Shown one piece after another: positions 34,201 through 45,878 of a stretch of DNA of 64,000 bases (its first letter is position 1; every line of letters begins with the position of its first letter). Source of the DNA: Jackrogersella multiformis (taxonomy: Eukaryota; Ascomycota; Sordariomycetes; Xylariales; Hypoxylaceae). The stretch lies in contig CADCXD010000002.1 in the NCBI GenBank assembly GCA_902806575.1, positions 1,860,001 through 1,924,000 of the forward strand, read 5' to 3'. The position numbers and the translations under genes were made by a program. The notes under the pieces were generated by a model that saw only the letters and a program-made list of their open reading frames with translations, did no database searches and was not told the origin of the DNA.

Positions 34201-35914
34201 CTGACAGTGTCTCAACAGGCCGGAGCCAAGACTACAGGTACTTCTCAAAGAATACCTACCTAGGTAGACGAAGTAGGTAGCTGGCAGGTCGTTCGCCTGT
34301 ACTCCGTTCCCTCGTTGCCGACACGAGAGAAGTAGTTAATCAGTGCATAGCCAAGAACTTGGCGGGCGGAGAGGAAGACCAAGGCTTGGCCACCGGCGGA
34401 GAGTCGTCCACCTCTTTATAGAGAACACCATACCAAGATATACCAAGACATGTTTCCGCTACCACAATATCGACGATATTTCATGTGCGTACTGTAGCTT
34501 TTGACACCGGGAGAGTGTAATGCAAAGTCGATGTGATTTTGTAAAGCAGGTGACTATGTTCTGTCATAATAAATCTGTTATCTCTTCGGTTCGTTAACAA
34601 AGTTCAATAAAAATAGAGGTTTAGATAATTGCTACAAAAGGAAGAATAAACAGTACCTAGGTAGATATCACGATCCTAGGTAAGTATCACGATGTTACAA
34701 ATAAAATCAAGTGTCAAGTCACGGGTGTAAAAGAAATTAGCAGCTATAAGCTACGTAACTTAGATTACTAATTACATATTCACTTACATGTAAGAGGTAG
34801 CTACTTAAAACGGAATATACGGAACTGGCTATTTAACACGGCTAGCAGCTTCTAAGATGATTCGATATTCGAAGAGACTTTATTAGGTAGTTGCATATTG
34901 TCCGTGTGTGTGTGTGCAGTACTTGGGTACATAATAAGGTAATGATCATTGAGTCTAGTGCAGGTGTGATGAAGAATAATAATGCGAAGATGCGAAAATG
35001 AGAAGGGACAATCTAACTCGAAAACCAGACGATGCTAAGAAAGTGGGCGCAGTCAAGTCTCGGCGCAGGAGGAGCCGGCGGCCAAGGTTTTTCCAAGCAA
35101 CCGTAAGCATTAAACGGGCAGAAATGTCGAGACAATCATCAAATGCCAAGTACCGCCAAGCTCTTGGCGGAATCTTGGCGCGGAAGTCTCTACTGAGGAG
35201 TGGTGACTTAATTCTGGTAGTCACCACCTACTATATTCCGAGTCACTCTCATCGGAAAGTACTTAGCTCGTTTGCCCCCATTCCGTCACAACCAATCATG
35301 AACAATCGACCGCAACACCCAAGACCCATTGCCAAGACTTTCCGCCTCGATATCGCCAAGGTCAAACGTCCATAACAAGGAGCAAGCACGACAACTCGAT
35401 TTACATAAACCGGTCATTCCTCTCCTCGAAACGATAGACGCTTTCTCTCCTTTGCTCCTTTGGGAATCGAATCTACAATATCTACAGTATTTGCTGTTGC
35501 TTGAGGTTTGAGGAAGCACAATTACCGTGCTCTATTCCATTATTGCTCGATTATTATTCCACAAAGCGAATCATTTCCCGTTTCGGACACTTATAATTCA
35601 TAAGTCACATGCTGCTAAGCTTGGATCGTCCCGTTACCTAGTTGTCATCCACGGCCGAGAAATAAAAGGGAAAGGGAAAAGCAAAAAAAAGAATTTCGAG
35701 CCATTTAGCCGAGGATTCCCCTTCCGGATTAATCCTTCTCTTCCCAAAAAACTCACTACCAAAGTGATTGGTTCGGATTAACTCCCATTGTCCTTTCCTA
35801 CATTGGACTTTTTCCGGAAGCACTATCAAGTGCATCCACCATCACGTGCCTAGATCACGTGGCAGAAACATAAACATATATTTTACATCACTAAACCATC
35901 TCGAGGTTGCAGCC
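31258..35914. other. Long noncoding region upstream of pacC (4.7 kb)
   Basis: No convincing gene; the 150-residue ORF at 33828-34280 has no domain and unusual composition. CCTAGG palindromes occur near 32746, 33487, 34252 and 34661. From 33343 onward GCCAAG hexamers accumulate toward pacC (listed separately). Confidence 0.6.
35082..35360. promoter_or_regulatory. Cluster of seven PacC-type GCCAAG sites upstream of pacC
   Basis: GCCAAG occurs at 35082, 35145, 35155, 35331 and 35355, and its complement CTTGGC at 35163 and 35174: seven within 279 bases, about 0.55-0.83 kb before the pacC start. GCCARG is the known PacC binding core. Autoregulation is inferred from position and density. Confidence 0.6.
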
Positions 35915-37875
35915 ATGTCAGCAGCACCGGATAACAACTCGACTCAATCGGGTGGTGAAAGCTCCACATCCAATGGCACCACCCCGGCTCCTTCGACCGG
36001 AACAACTGCCACCTCGCAGTCCAGCGCCCCGGCGTCAGATGACTCTCTCCAATGCCGATGGACTGGCTGCAGTGACAAGTTCAACTCGGCCGAGACACTC
36101 TACGTATGTTTTTATCGTGTTCCTTCGCATCCGCATCCTCATCTGCATCGTCGTCGGCGTGACTTGGACTACTTATTACTTGTTGTAAATCATATACTAC
36201 CAGAAACTAATATCTGTCATTAGGAGCACATCTGCGAGAAGCATGTCGGTCGCAAGAGCACCAACAATCTCAACTTGACTTGCCAATGGAATCAGTGCAA
36301 GACTACTACAGTCAAACGAGACCACATTACTTCCCACATCCGTGTGCATGTCCCCCTCAAGCCGCATAAGTGTGACTTCTGCGGTAAGTCGTTCAAGCGT
36401 CCGCAGGACTTGAAGAAGCACGTAAAGGTATGTAACATCCGAATCCTCCATACTTGGATATCCCGCTCCATCCATTCGTAAAGTACTAATTTATAAATAT
36501 AGACCCATGCCGACGACTCTGTCTTGGTCCGCTCGCCTGATCAGCATGGTTCCATGAATGGTGGATACCGCCCCCAGGGCAAAGGTAAGCCTCTCTTTTC
36601 TTGGTCGAATCAACCAATTTCCTCACTTGGAGGCTAATTCGCCTGGTAGCTCCGTCTAGCTATTACGATCATAATGGTCAGATCCGCACTAACTCAGCCG
36701 CTTTCGGTCAACCACCGCATGGCGGCGGCCACCCGAGCAATTACTATCAGCATCACCCCCAGGCTTCCTTTGGAGGTCCCATGTACTACCAACCTATGGG
36801 CGGCCGGAGTGATCACATGGGCTACCAGGCCGCTCCCGCCGAGTATGATAACCGCAAGCGCACCTATGACGTGCTGAACGAGTTCTTTGGCGATGCCAAG
36901 CGCCGCCAACTTGACCCGAACTCGTATGCTCAGGTCGGGCAAAGACTTTTGCCCCTGCACGGGGTTCTTCCAATTCACTCGGGCTCTCTTGGTGCTGAGT
37001 ATCTACCGGCTCCAGGTGTGATGGCCGTTGACGGTCCCGCTCACGGCGCCTACCAACAGCATTACTCTCTGCCCCCCATGCCAAATCTCCGCACCAAGAC
37101 CGACCTAGTCCAACTGGACCAGATCCTCGAGCAGATGCAGAGCACGGTCTACGAGAACTCGAATACCGCCGCCGCCGCGGGGGTTCACCAACCGGGCTCT
37201 CATTACTTGCCTCTCAACATCCGCCATAGTCAGAGTCCGCCGCACTCTACAGCGCCTCATTCTTCCATGAACAATGGTTACTCGGCCGCGCATGTGGCCT
37301 CGCCTATGACCGCGGTCTCGTCGACGCATTCTAATGGCACCCCTGCTGTGACACCGCCATCGAGCTCGATGTCGTACACTTCGGGTCATTCCCCGAGTGC
37401 GTCTTCGTCTGGTCTGTCGCCCTCGACGCGACATAGCTCCACGTCGGCCTTGTATCCGACTCTCCCCGCGGTCACGTCAGGCTATCCTGGCCAGTCCGCG
37501 ACGTCGACCTTGGGCCCGACCTTCGACACCGACCCTCGCCGTCGATACTCAGGCGGCATGCTCCAGCGCGCCAGTGCCGGTCCCCAACCGCACGTAGAAC
37601 GCGAGCCGTCGAGCACTCCCCGCGCCTGCGAGTCAACAATCTCCGCTGTCAGCTCACCGTCCGCCGAGTCAGAGGCGAGCGCCGAAGCTCGAGAGGACCA
37701 GATTTATGAGAACTGGTTGGAGAACATCCGTGTCATCGAGTACCTCCGAGAATACGTCGGCGAACGGATTAAGCGCAAGGAGTACGACTCGGGTAGCTCC
37801 GCGTCCAGCGAGATGGATGTCGACTCACCCACGCGCCCGCCATCGCAGCCGGCGTATCCTGCCCTTCCCCTATAG
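35915..37875 (+). CDS. pacC: pH-response transcription factor PacC
   Basis: Four exons (35915-36103, 36224-36427, 36503-36584, 36650-37875) encode 566 residues. Three C2H2 fingers are complete: C47/C52/H65/H70, C83/C88/H101/H105 and C113/C116/H129/H133. They include the family hallmarks HVGRKSTNNLNLTC and HVPLKPHKCDFCGKSFKRPQ. The long C-terminus has YDVLNEFFGDAKRR (a nuclear-localisation-like patch), Ser/Pro-rich linkers and, near the end, the conserved block from IYENWLENIRVIEYLREYV to about residue 540. In Aspergillus, PacC is held in a closed form and is cut in two steps by the Pal pathway at alkaline pH; the short form binds GCCARG. All the fingers are intact, so it should bind the same site. 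Confidence 0.97.
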
Positions 37876-40586
37876 AACGGGGAACAAGTTCGGCCGAGGC
37901 GGAAAACCCTTCGGACAACGTACTCGCGCGGGTAATAATGCAGATAGCTTACTCGCGGGTGACTATTCCAAAGACCCCACGGGTGAAACAGGCTGCTGCG
38001 CCAGATTATCATGACTTGAGATATGACGGGTGGTTGTACATACGGGAAGGGATAGGAAATGGCGTTTGATGCACGCATGTGATGACTGACTGACAAATAC
38101 TCTTCTTTTATTTCGACTTTCTTCTTCTTTTTCAGTCCCCTTTTTTTGCTCCGGGGAAGAAAAGAGTCCGTGGTCGTTAGGGTCGCCTCGTTTTTAGGGC
38201 AAGGGGTATTGGCTGATACCTGTAGCAGAAACCGCGTCGCTAGTGTATTGTCGCTCTAGCTGTGAGGGCATACCTCTACGTCGCGATGGTGTAGACGTAC
38301 TACCTTATAAGCTGTTCTTGATAGTCATGATTCCATTGATGAAAGACAATACAATGACCCTAGATGTTAAATCGTTAATGCAAAAGTTCTTTAGTCCTGC
38401 GTGAATAGTAGAGAATTGCAATTCCTTTGCTTGACGTCGGTAGGTCGAGATGGGCTTGGTGTTGGCCATGGCTAAAACCCGGAATAGCCCTTGATGGTAA
38501 ACACACTGTCATCAACAAAGGGTGTCGCTAACCCGCCTAGGGTCGTACATGAATGATATCCCTGTACATATAGAGTAGAAGCTGTTTACTTTGTAGGTAT
38601 TACTGATTTGAACTTTCCAAGAGGTGGTTATGGTATAGCATGTGTCGTCGCGATCAACTGCGGGACGTGTACGTACTGTTCCTAGGTAGCGAGAGTGAAT
38701 CGTAAGTGTGGTCTCCCTATCAAGGAGGTGAAGTAGCCACGCTACCCTGGCAGCAGGGAAACCAAGTACGCGGGCACAGGTTATTCATACTCCATCTAAA
38801 GAGTCAAGCACTCGTATAGTATATAGATGCCGCTGTACCGTCGAGGACATGGAGTGGCAGGTCAGCTGGCAACCTTAGCTACTATCAGTAGTAGACGTGT
38901 ATACCATAATGTGGCACCTCATTGTCAACAGCACGGATAGACATCTTGAAAAAGGGGTTTCCAGAGGGCTCGTGTTCGAATCCCGGGCGTGGTAGCATAT
39001 TACCACTGAGCTTTTTGCCATTCTGTCCTTTTAATTTTCTCTCTGGTGTTTAGGGAGAAAGAAAGAAATTTATGTGGAGGTCTCTTCTATATATCTGCTT
39101 CTATTAATACGCCCTTTTACATAACTACCTTTCTGTGCCGGCATAATTCCAGTTTTGATATATTGGCTGTAAATAGTAAAACGTGTATGAATACCTAATT
39201 AAATAGGGGTTCTCGAGAACACTTAAATAAATATTAAAGGCGGAGTTGGAGATGTTAGCTTCCATGTTTAAATATTACTCGGTAAGTCGGTACACACTAA
39301 AGAGGATGTTTGAAATACTAGCTACCTAGTTACGCCACATGAGAGTTAATATCTTCTCTGAAATGAAGTACCTACCCCGTTTACAGACATTAAAATTGAG
39401 ATATCTCAGATACCAGGCTTTACTAAGAAGTTCCCCTTCTCGCTAAAATCAGTATCATCTCTCGTGCTCCTTACCTATCGCCTCCTATAGTCTTCTGTTC
39501 CGTTTTCCTTTCCCGTCTATTTCGGCACGTCATAGTCTCGATGTGACAACATAGGTAAACACCATATGTTACATAGTAGGCCTTGAATTATACACGAAGA
39601 GGGTTTATGTCGAGCTAGAGACACCATGTTTCTTTTCTGCGGTTGTCTGCTCCACTTTTCCCTTCCCCTTCCCCTTTTCACACCCCTTTTTCCATCGCCC
39701 CTTTCCCCTGTAAGACTGGGTCATAATAGTACTCATGGTCAATTGACCCAGCATTCAGGCGTTAGAATTCATATGTAATAAAACCAAATTGAATACTTAG
39801 ACATCATAAATACTAGGTACAAAGGTAGTTAACCTAAATTAGTCGATACTACCTTAATAGTAGTTAGAATATATATTAGCTAATCATCACAACAGTTACA
39901 CCACATGTCCTCGCGATTATAACCTTATAGATTGTTAGTCACATATTCATAAATAAAAGCACCTTTAAAACTTATAAAGCGCAAGATATATGTATCTAGA
40001 ATTGTTTATTTTGATTTTTTATTCTTAGTATCATTCGTTTACTGATTTAAAACGGTGACTAGATTGCGTTTGGTCTTTAAAAATCCACGCTTCGTTCGTT
40101 TGCTAATGCTCGATGCCCTTCTATGTGATATTCGTGAGCTGGAAACGGGGTTCAGATAACTCGTAAACAGTCGTGTGCGGAAGGAAAAAGGAGTGAATAG
40201 AATCTGAAAGAGCAGAGATCCGAAAGAGAGGGCGTAATGGGGATCCTCGTCTCACTTCCGACCTCTAATGCCCTACTGCAAGGCTCGATGGGCTAGGCAT
40301 GGGTATCCAAATTCGCTTGGGACGTTGGCAATAAATAATTCGGTGGGAGCCAGTCTAACTAACTCGGACTGTCTTCGCCGTCCATATCCAATCTAGGACG
40401 TAGGATAGAGGTAGGGGTATGCTTGCTTTGTGTAGTAGAACGCGTCGAAGCGGGGTGGCGAGAACCCCCGAGCCGGCAATCATGACACGTGTATAATCAT
40501 GAGATAACTAGACTCGTCGCCGTAGTGTACTTCAAGGTTGTTGTTTAAAATTTGGCTGGAGGAAATTCGAGAGGGGCTTAGAACGA
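37876..40586. other. Convergent intergenic region (2.7 kb)
   Basis: This holds the 3' ends of pacC and the SET gene. No gene is seen. A tRNA-like fragment near 38970 has a T-loop motif but no 5' half (rejected). AT-rich, repeat-like DNA lies around 39060-40080. Confidence 0.6.
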
Positions 40587-42257
40587 TTACCCAGGGGTGT
40601 TATTTTCGGAGTTGGAGGCTTCTTCGCGACATCTACGACACATGCACCAGCCGCCGAGGCTGCCGCGTGCCCACTCCCTACGTTGCTGCACGGGTAATTC
40701 TACGTCGCAGTAATGGTTGAGAATCTCTTCTCCGGCCTTTATACCACCTGGTACGTTGTCGACGATTCTAGTCTCTCGGGCCTTCAATACCATTCGCCCG
40801 CCCCATTCCCAGCCGACATTCGGGTTGCAGTCGTGGTTAGCAAGGCACCAGAATGGATGAACGGCGGCGACGTCGGGGCGCCCGTCTCTTGGATTTATGC
40901 GGGCCGACGCGGTGCCACGAAATTTGCCATAGAGCGTGTTGAACACCCATATATCGTAACTGGCGAGAGTGGCGTAGATGTCGATATCCATCTTCTCGAG
41001 GATGTGAAGAGGCGTTTCGATATTGTATGTAAAGGAGAAGGGAAGAGTCCAATCTGGAGGAGGTCCCGCTCTAGGCGACAGATCAATCTCGTTGGTTTTA
41101 GAGGATATGAAGTCTCCCCAAATATACTTGATCTGATCTACATCAAGCGGATGTATTTTTCGATGAGCCGCCATGGCCAGAATACGTGCGAGTAGTAAGA
41201 GATGAAGAGCTTCGTCAGCTTCCTTCGCATCGGGATCCTTGGCGATCAAATCGACGTCTTTGTCGCAGACGGCCGGATGATAAAGCTCCTGAGCTTGATC
41301 GTAGCAGTATTGGTCACAAAACACGGTGTCATAGCATTCCGGACAGTTGATGGCAGTCGAATCACTTGTTAAAGGTGGAAGCTCGCTGCTGCAAGCATCA
41401 CAGACCGACTCCTTTAGGCGATTGTTAGCTGTCACCAACGAGTACTCTACAAGTACATCTTCTCCAGGCGCAATATCATCCTGGGCGAATACGCCGAGTT
41501 GGCTACATGTCGGAATTATATCGTAACCATCTGTGCGGCTCGGACATCCTAACAGTATAGGTAACTGCGTGACCTGGACAGTACACTTGGGTGCTATCTT
41601 GGTTAGTTCGGCGTTAAGAATGGCTAAGGACTCGTCCGAAAACCGGTCAGGTTCGTAGGTATTCCAAGGATATATTTCCCTGCGTACCATGCCCCAATCC
41701 GGAAGATAGTTTACGCTGGAGACGGGCTTGCGCGTTCTACGCTCGGCGACAGTTTGGATGTACCCTCGCGTGTTTAGCAGCTCCTGGTTACCCGGCGCAA
41801 CAGCGAGGCCACGCTCGCAGAATTTGCGAGCGCTCTTCAGGCAACCACATAGCAGAAGGCCGAGTGATAATATTTGGTAACATCGGATGGACGCAAGCGA
41901 AGCGAGAGCAGGGATATCCTTTGCGCCGCCGTCCAGCTCGGGCAAGCGAGACTGGCTGCCCGATAGAGAACCGTAGTCTAGGACATCCAACAACGGGCCT
42001 TGCGAGTATGCCTTCAGAGCATCGAGAGCCCGATCATGGTACTCGAAACTTTCATCGCGGATCTCGTCGGTCAACAACAGCGCCCGGTATGCATCGCCAG
42101 CAGCTAGGTCCGGATAAGCAAGGTCTGCGTATACCAATGCGCGCTTTATATAGAGGACTAGATCGTATGGGCTGTCCAGCAGTTCATGCGTGAGTGATTG
42201 GCGCTGACGTAAAAGCGACTCGATCCGAGGGTCGAGCTCTTCTTCGGACTCGTCCAT
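40587..42257 (-). CDS. SET domain protein with MYND-type zinc site
   Basis: One exon, 556 residues. Residues about 20-170 are helical and TPR-like (CERGLAVAPGNQELLNTRGY). The SET region begins near 250 (QLGVFAQDDIAPGEDVLVEY). It is split by a MYND-like zinc cluster with C286, C289, C305, C308, C314, C318, H327 and C331, and resumes with the core NHDCNPN at 474-480 and GEEILNHYCD (candidate catalytic Y516). A post-SET cysteine group follows (C538, C540, C543 in GGWCMCRRC). The order TPR, SET, MYND, SET, post-SET resembles SMYD-type lysine methyltransferases. The substrate is unknown and could be histone or non-histone. All the key residues are present. A G-rich run lies just upstream of the start. 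Confidence 0.88.
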   Translation of the reverse strand: MDESEEELDPRIESLLRQRQSLTHELLDSPYDLVLYIKRALVYADLAYPDLAAGDAYRALLLTDEIRDESFEYHDRALDALKAYSQGPLLDVLDYGSLSGSQSRLPELDGGAKDIPALASLASIRCYQILSLGLLLCGCLKSARKFCERGLAVAPGNQELLNTRGYIQTVAERRTRKPVSSVNYLPDWGMVRREIYPWNTYEPDRFSDESLAILNAELTKIAPKCTVQVTQLPILLGCPSRTDGYDIIPTCSQLGVFAQDDIAPGEDVLVEYSLVTANNRLKESVCDACSSELPPLTSDSTAINCPECYDTVFCDQYCYDQAQELYHPAVCDKDVDLIAKDPDAKEADEALHLLLLARILAMAAHRKIHPLDVDQIKYIWGDFISSKTNEIDLSPRAGPPPDWTLPFSFTYNIETPLHILEKMDIDIYATLASYDIWVFNTLYGKFRGTASARINPRDGRPDVAAVHPFWCLANHDCNPNVGWEWGGRMVLKARETRIVDNVPGGIKAGEEILNHYCDVELPVQQRREWARGSLGGWCMCRRCREEASNSENNTPG

Positions 42258-42312
42258 CGCTTAGGCACGGTTAGTGCTCCTTATATACGTAGGAATCGAG
42301 ATGGGTACCGTA

Positions 42313-42340
42313 GGGGGGGGGGGAGGGGAAAGGGGGGGGG
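42313..42340 (+). repeat. G-run array, potential G-quadruplex
   Basis: Runs of 11, 4 and 9 guanines are separated by A and AAA. They lie 56-83 bases upstream of the SET gene start, on the strand opposite to its coding strand. The 11-G run can supply two tracts, so a four-tract quadruplex is possible. Confidence 0.8.
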
Positions 42341-42604
42341 TAAACTGAGCGACAGTGTGTATGTGTGTGTGGGGGTGAACCGCACTTCCGATCAGGGGCA
42401 CGCCATTCTTAGATTTTCTATAGATTCTTTCGTACCCTGGCAACAGGTAGTAATAGCTGACCACGGATCAGCGCGGCGAGCACAACGTGCGACGCTTGTT
42501 GGATTTAGAATCAAGATTTTCTGATGATTGTGACTGTGTGTCTCTGCGGGATGTCACTGATCGCCGGCGCGCGTTTTCCTTCTCGGTCTAGTTCCCGTCC
42601 CCCC

Positions 42605-42639
42605 GTTGCGAGTTGCGAGTTGCGAGTTGCGATTTGCGA
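42605..42639. repeat. GTTGCGA heptamer array
   Basis: Five tandem heptamers: four GTTGCGA followed by one TTTGCGA. Noncoding. Confidence 0.9.
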
Positions 42640-44191
42640 TTCGAAGTCTCCTCAGAAATATCGTGTGATAGGATTGCTCGTCAGGGGAAATCGAGGATCA
42701 TGTGGGTCTAAGAATTAGATTTAGTAGACTAGTAGACTAAGGATGCTTCTCTTCTTCTGAGGAAGATATTCTTGCAGTCACACAAAAAAATAAAATAAAA
42801 AAGTTGTACGAGTCCGACAAAGACCCCTCCAAATTGTATGCCTAAGCTGTCAAGGTACGCTAGTGTTCTAGGTAGAATGTGGCACGACCCTTGGGTGGAG
42901 CTAACCTTAGAAAATCTGGATGGAACGATCAACGAAGAAGGACCCTTGGTGCTTCCCTTCCAAATTCAGGGTCCACTAAGGGACCTATTAGTACCTCGGT
43001 ACAGCAGTACATACATGTACCTGCCTATGGACTGTACATATGTATACGCGTATGTGCATGTTATTACCTGGTAGATTTCCACATTTCAAGGTACTTGTAA
43101 GAGTCAGGTACGTACAGGTAGGCCAAGCATGCGGGGCCACGCGGACACTAGGTGGTACTTAGTGTAACCTTGGAAGTACCTAGTTAACTTCCCAGCTCGT
43201 AGCTTTCTAAGTACACCCATTCAGGTAAGATGAATAAACTCTTTGTAGCTCGTTAATAAAATGGTATGAATACCTAAGTAAATATTCAGTAGCGAGCTAT
43301 AATATTGAGAGACTTATACTTTTCCTACCTAGGTATTTATAATCATCATAATTCCTGATTATACTTATGTAGGTATGTGAAATGAAAAAGAAATCCTAAG
43401 GAAAGGGGGGAAGTCAATACCTTACTCCGGACATTCCGATAAATGAACAACTCTTATCAAGGATGTCGAAGCAAAGTAAGCAAGAATTGGATATTACAAG
43501 GACAGCGGTCAACGAAGGAAGAGGGGGAAACAACGAAAAAAATACCTAGTTACCTAGGTACATTAGGTAAGCAGGTGAGTTTTAAAATAACTATTAAAAA
43601 CCCCCAACAAAAGGCGTTCCCTGAGGCCCACATAGATATGTAGGTAGGTCGCTTCCATTTCACACATTGATGCATAACTACATGTTTAACTGATTTCAAA
43701 ATATACAACGAATACAACTTAACTTCATTCACAAATGTGGGACAGTCTTTCGAAGTAAAACCAAGCATATTTTTATAAACACTCTTTCCGATGAAGTATA
43801 CTTAAGCACCTAAAGTGAAGTGTATTTACTAAGTACGGTATGTTCGACATCCGACATAATATTCGAGCCTTTTTAAGTGGTCGTAATTCAGAATCTGCGT
43901 TAAACTACCTAGATACTTACCTAGATATTCAATTGTAATAGTTTCGAAACAAAAAACAAAAATAAGAGTGACATTTTAAGACATGGAATAGTTGGATGTG
44001 CTTGTTTGTGGCGTCGAAATATTGGTTAGTTATGAGTGAATAGGGGTATTTGGAATCTATTGCTTGAGTTTAGATATATTATCCATATCTTATTATCTAA
44101 AATAAAACTAGGTAATTTTGTTCTAAATTATCTTCGTTACCTATCAAAACTCCTTGACACCATTTATCCTGTACACAAGTTTTGGAGGTGT

Positions 44192-44524
44192 CTATTCCGA
44201 TCTCTTGCTGGCCGCCCCCTCCTTAGCCATACCCTCACAGCCTGTGACCTTACCTAGCTTCTGCTCGACTTTGCCATATCCTTGCGATGGATCACGCTTC
44301 TCACTAGCAGCTTTCATAGAATCAACGGCATGCGCTTTGGCTTGTTCTCCAGAGCTTGTCCAGGCCTGCGAACCTGTCATGCTGCCAATAGCAGACTGTC
44401 AAGAAAATTAGTCTAAATATTGACAATATTTTACTGACCGGGAACCAACCTCTGTTGCTCCTTTGACGTACTCAGCATGGCCGCCAATTAAAGAGGGTTG
44501 CTGTTGGTTGTTTTGAGAAGACAT
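44192..44524 (-). CDS. CsbD-like stress protein
   Basis: Two exons, 44524-44450 and 44395-44192, encode 92 residues. The intron uses a GTTGGT donor and a GACAG acceptor. The sequence shows the family pattern of short amphipathic repeats: IGGHAEYVKGATE, then AIGSMTGSQAW, then KVEQKLGKVTGCEGM. Fungal members are annotated as CsbD-like or as mismatched base pair and cruciform DNA recognition proteins; bacterial CsbD is a general stress protein. It is small, hydrophilic and probably disordered in isolation. DNA binding is known only for a few relatives and is inference here. It is divergent from the MAPEG gene. Confidence 0.85.
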
Positions 44525-45347
44525 GACTATAGATGGTTTAGGATGTATAATATATTTGTTTGAAATATGTGTTGATTGTTGTTCGATAGTTAAGAGTTGT
44601 TACTGATAGTTGAAATGTCGAAAAAAAGGTCTTATATTTATTGTAAAGGGCTTATCATCTTTATAGCTTTATGAATGTTTATTTAACTTTACCTACCTAG
44701 CCTAGGTACCTACATCTGTTCAAAGTATTGACGTCAGTGGGTTTATGACATAATTGCGTTACACACGGGATATCTTACTTTAAATATGGGGCTATTGTAA
44801 TGGTAAGGAATCTGTAATCTGGGGAAGATCCGAAGAACCTTAATTCAAACAGCTTAGGGCAGTAACTAATAGGTGATTAACGAAGCCGGAAAATGTCTTG
44901 GCATCGAAGATCGCTGCAGGTAATCGATCCTTTCAATGATGAAGGTGATCTAGAATGGAAGGCACCTTAGGTACGGAAGAGTAACTTTTAATAGGTAGTT
45001 AAGTCGCCTCTATTAGATATTACCTACCTACGTAAGGTTAGGGACTTAGATAGGTAACTTTAAGATGAGCTTATGCTCAAGTGTATCCGAGTATAAGTTA
45101 TAAGTTACAATTTACGATTAATGATTTATCCCCGAGAGTAACGAGACACGGTTCCAAGGTTGTTTTGGAAAAATCGAACGAGTAATTGAGCGAATGATGA
45201 TGTCAAAACAGCGGGAATGACCTCCTGAATCAGAGTTCCATCTCTTCATAAACTCTACCTAAACCTCTTTTGACGGCAGACAAATTTTTACTCTGCTCAA
45301 ATTTTCAATAATAAATCCATATTCTATCGTCGTACACTGTTCAGAAC
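44525..45347. promoter_or_regulatory. Divergent promoter region, CsbD-like / MAPEG genes
   Basis: About 820 bases with no gene. CCTACCTAGCCTAGGTACC at 44692-44710 is a compound copy of the common palindrome. Confidence 0.5.
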
Positions 45348-45878
45348 ATGTCAGCTGCGATTGGACTCTCAATGCCGGTGCTTGCACCTCTCTTGCGTAT
45401 GTTCCGAATAATCCTATCGAAACTACCTAGGTAGACATTTCAAACACTAACGTTTGTCAATTTAATGATAGCTATTAGTGGCACCTTTGCCCTTCCATTT
45501 TCCGCATACTTCAGTTTTCTAAGCTACCGCGTCATCCACTATAGGCTCAAGGACAAGCACTTCCTCGGCGACAACTCGTCTAAGGACGGCGACCTGAATA
45601 ACAAGCTTTATCTGGCTAGTCGCTGTCACCAGAACTTCGTCGAGAATGTGCCATTAGGTCTCGTCCTAGCAGCGTTTGCCGAACTGAACGGCGGCGACCG
45701 AAAAATCCTAACCGCTGCCCTCAGCGCTTTCCTTGCTTTCCGAGTCGTCCATGTAGAAATGGGTCTTATCGAAGGATTAGGCATCGGCCGACCAATTGGC
45801 TACTGGGGAACATTTGCTACGATTGCGACCTTGGGTGGCTACGCTGCGTATCTCGTGAAGGGTTATTGGGGATTCTGA
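45348..45878 (+). CDS. MAPEG family membrane protein
   Basis: Two exons, 45348-45396 and 45472-45878, encode 151 residues. The phase-1 intron contains an ACTACCTAGGTAG palindrome. Four hydrophobic segments are seen. The family core is present: NNKLYLASRCHQNFVENVPL (the usual R-x-x-x-N-x-x-E motif), then VPLGLVLAAFAELNGG, and FRVVHVEMGLIEGLGIGRP. MAPEG proteins include microsomal glutathione transferases and leukotriene synthases. The fungal role is usually assigned as glutathione-linked detoxification but is unproven for this type. Length and topology are normal. Confidence 0.92.

Larger units (their letters stand above)
42258..44191. other. Intergenic region with G-tract and heptamer repeat
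   Basis: 1.9 kb with no supported gene. Contains the SET gene promoter with a G-run array, a GTTGCGA heptamer array, and CCTAGG palindromes near 43328 and 43550. Confidence 0.6.

Noticed and set aside
33828..34280. 150-residue plus-strand ORF
   Set aside because: No domain, unusual composition, and it ends in a CCTAGG palindrome; lies within the probable pacC control region.
38940..39000. tRNA-like segment with GTTCGAATCCCGGGC
   Set aside because: It has a T-loop-like core, but the putative T stem has a mismatch and no matching 5' acceptor strand, D arm or anticodon arm is found upstream. At most a tRNA fragment.
42599..42645. CRISPR-like short tandem repeat
   Set aside because: Direct heptamers without spacers in a eukaryotic genome; a simple tandem repeat.
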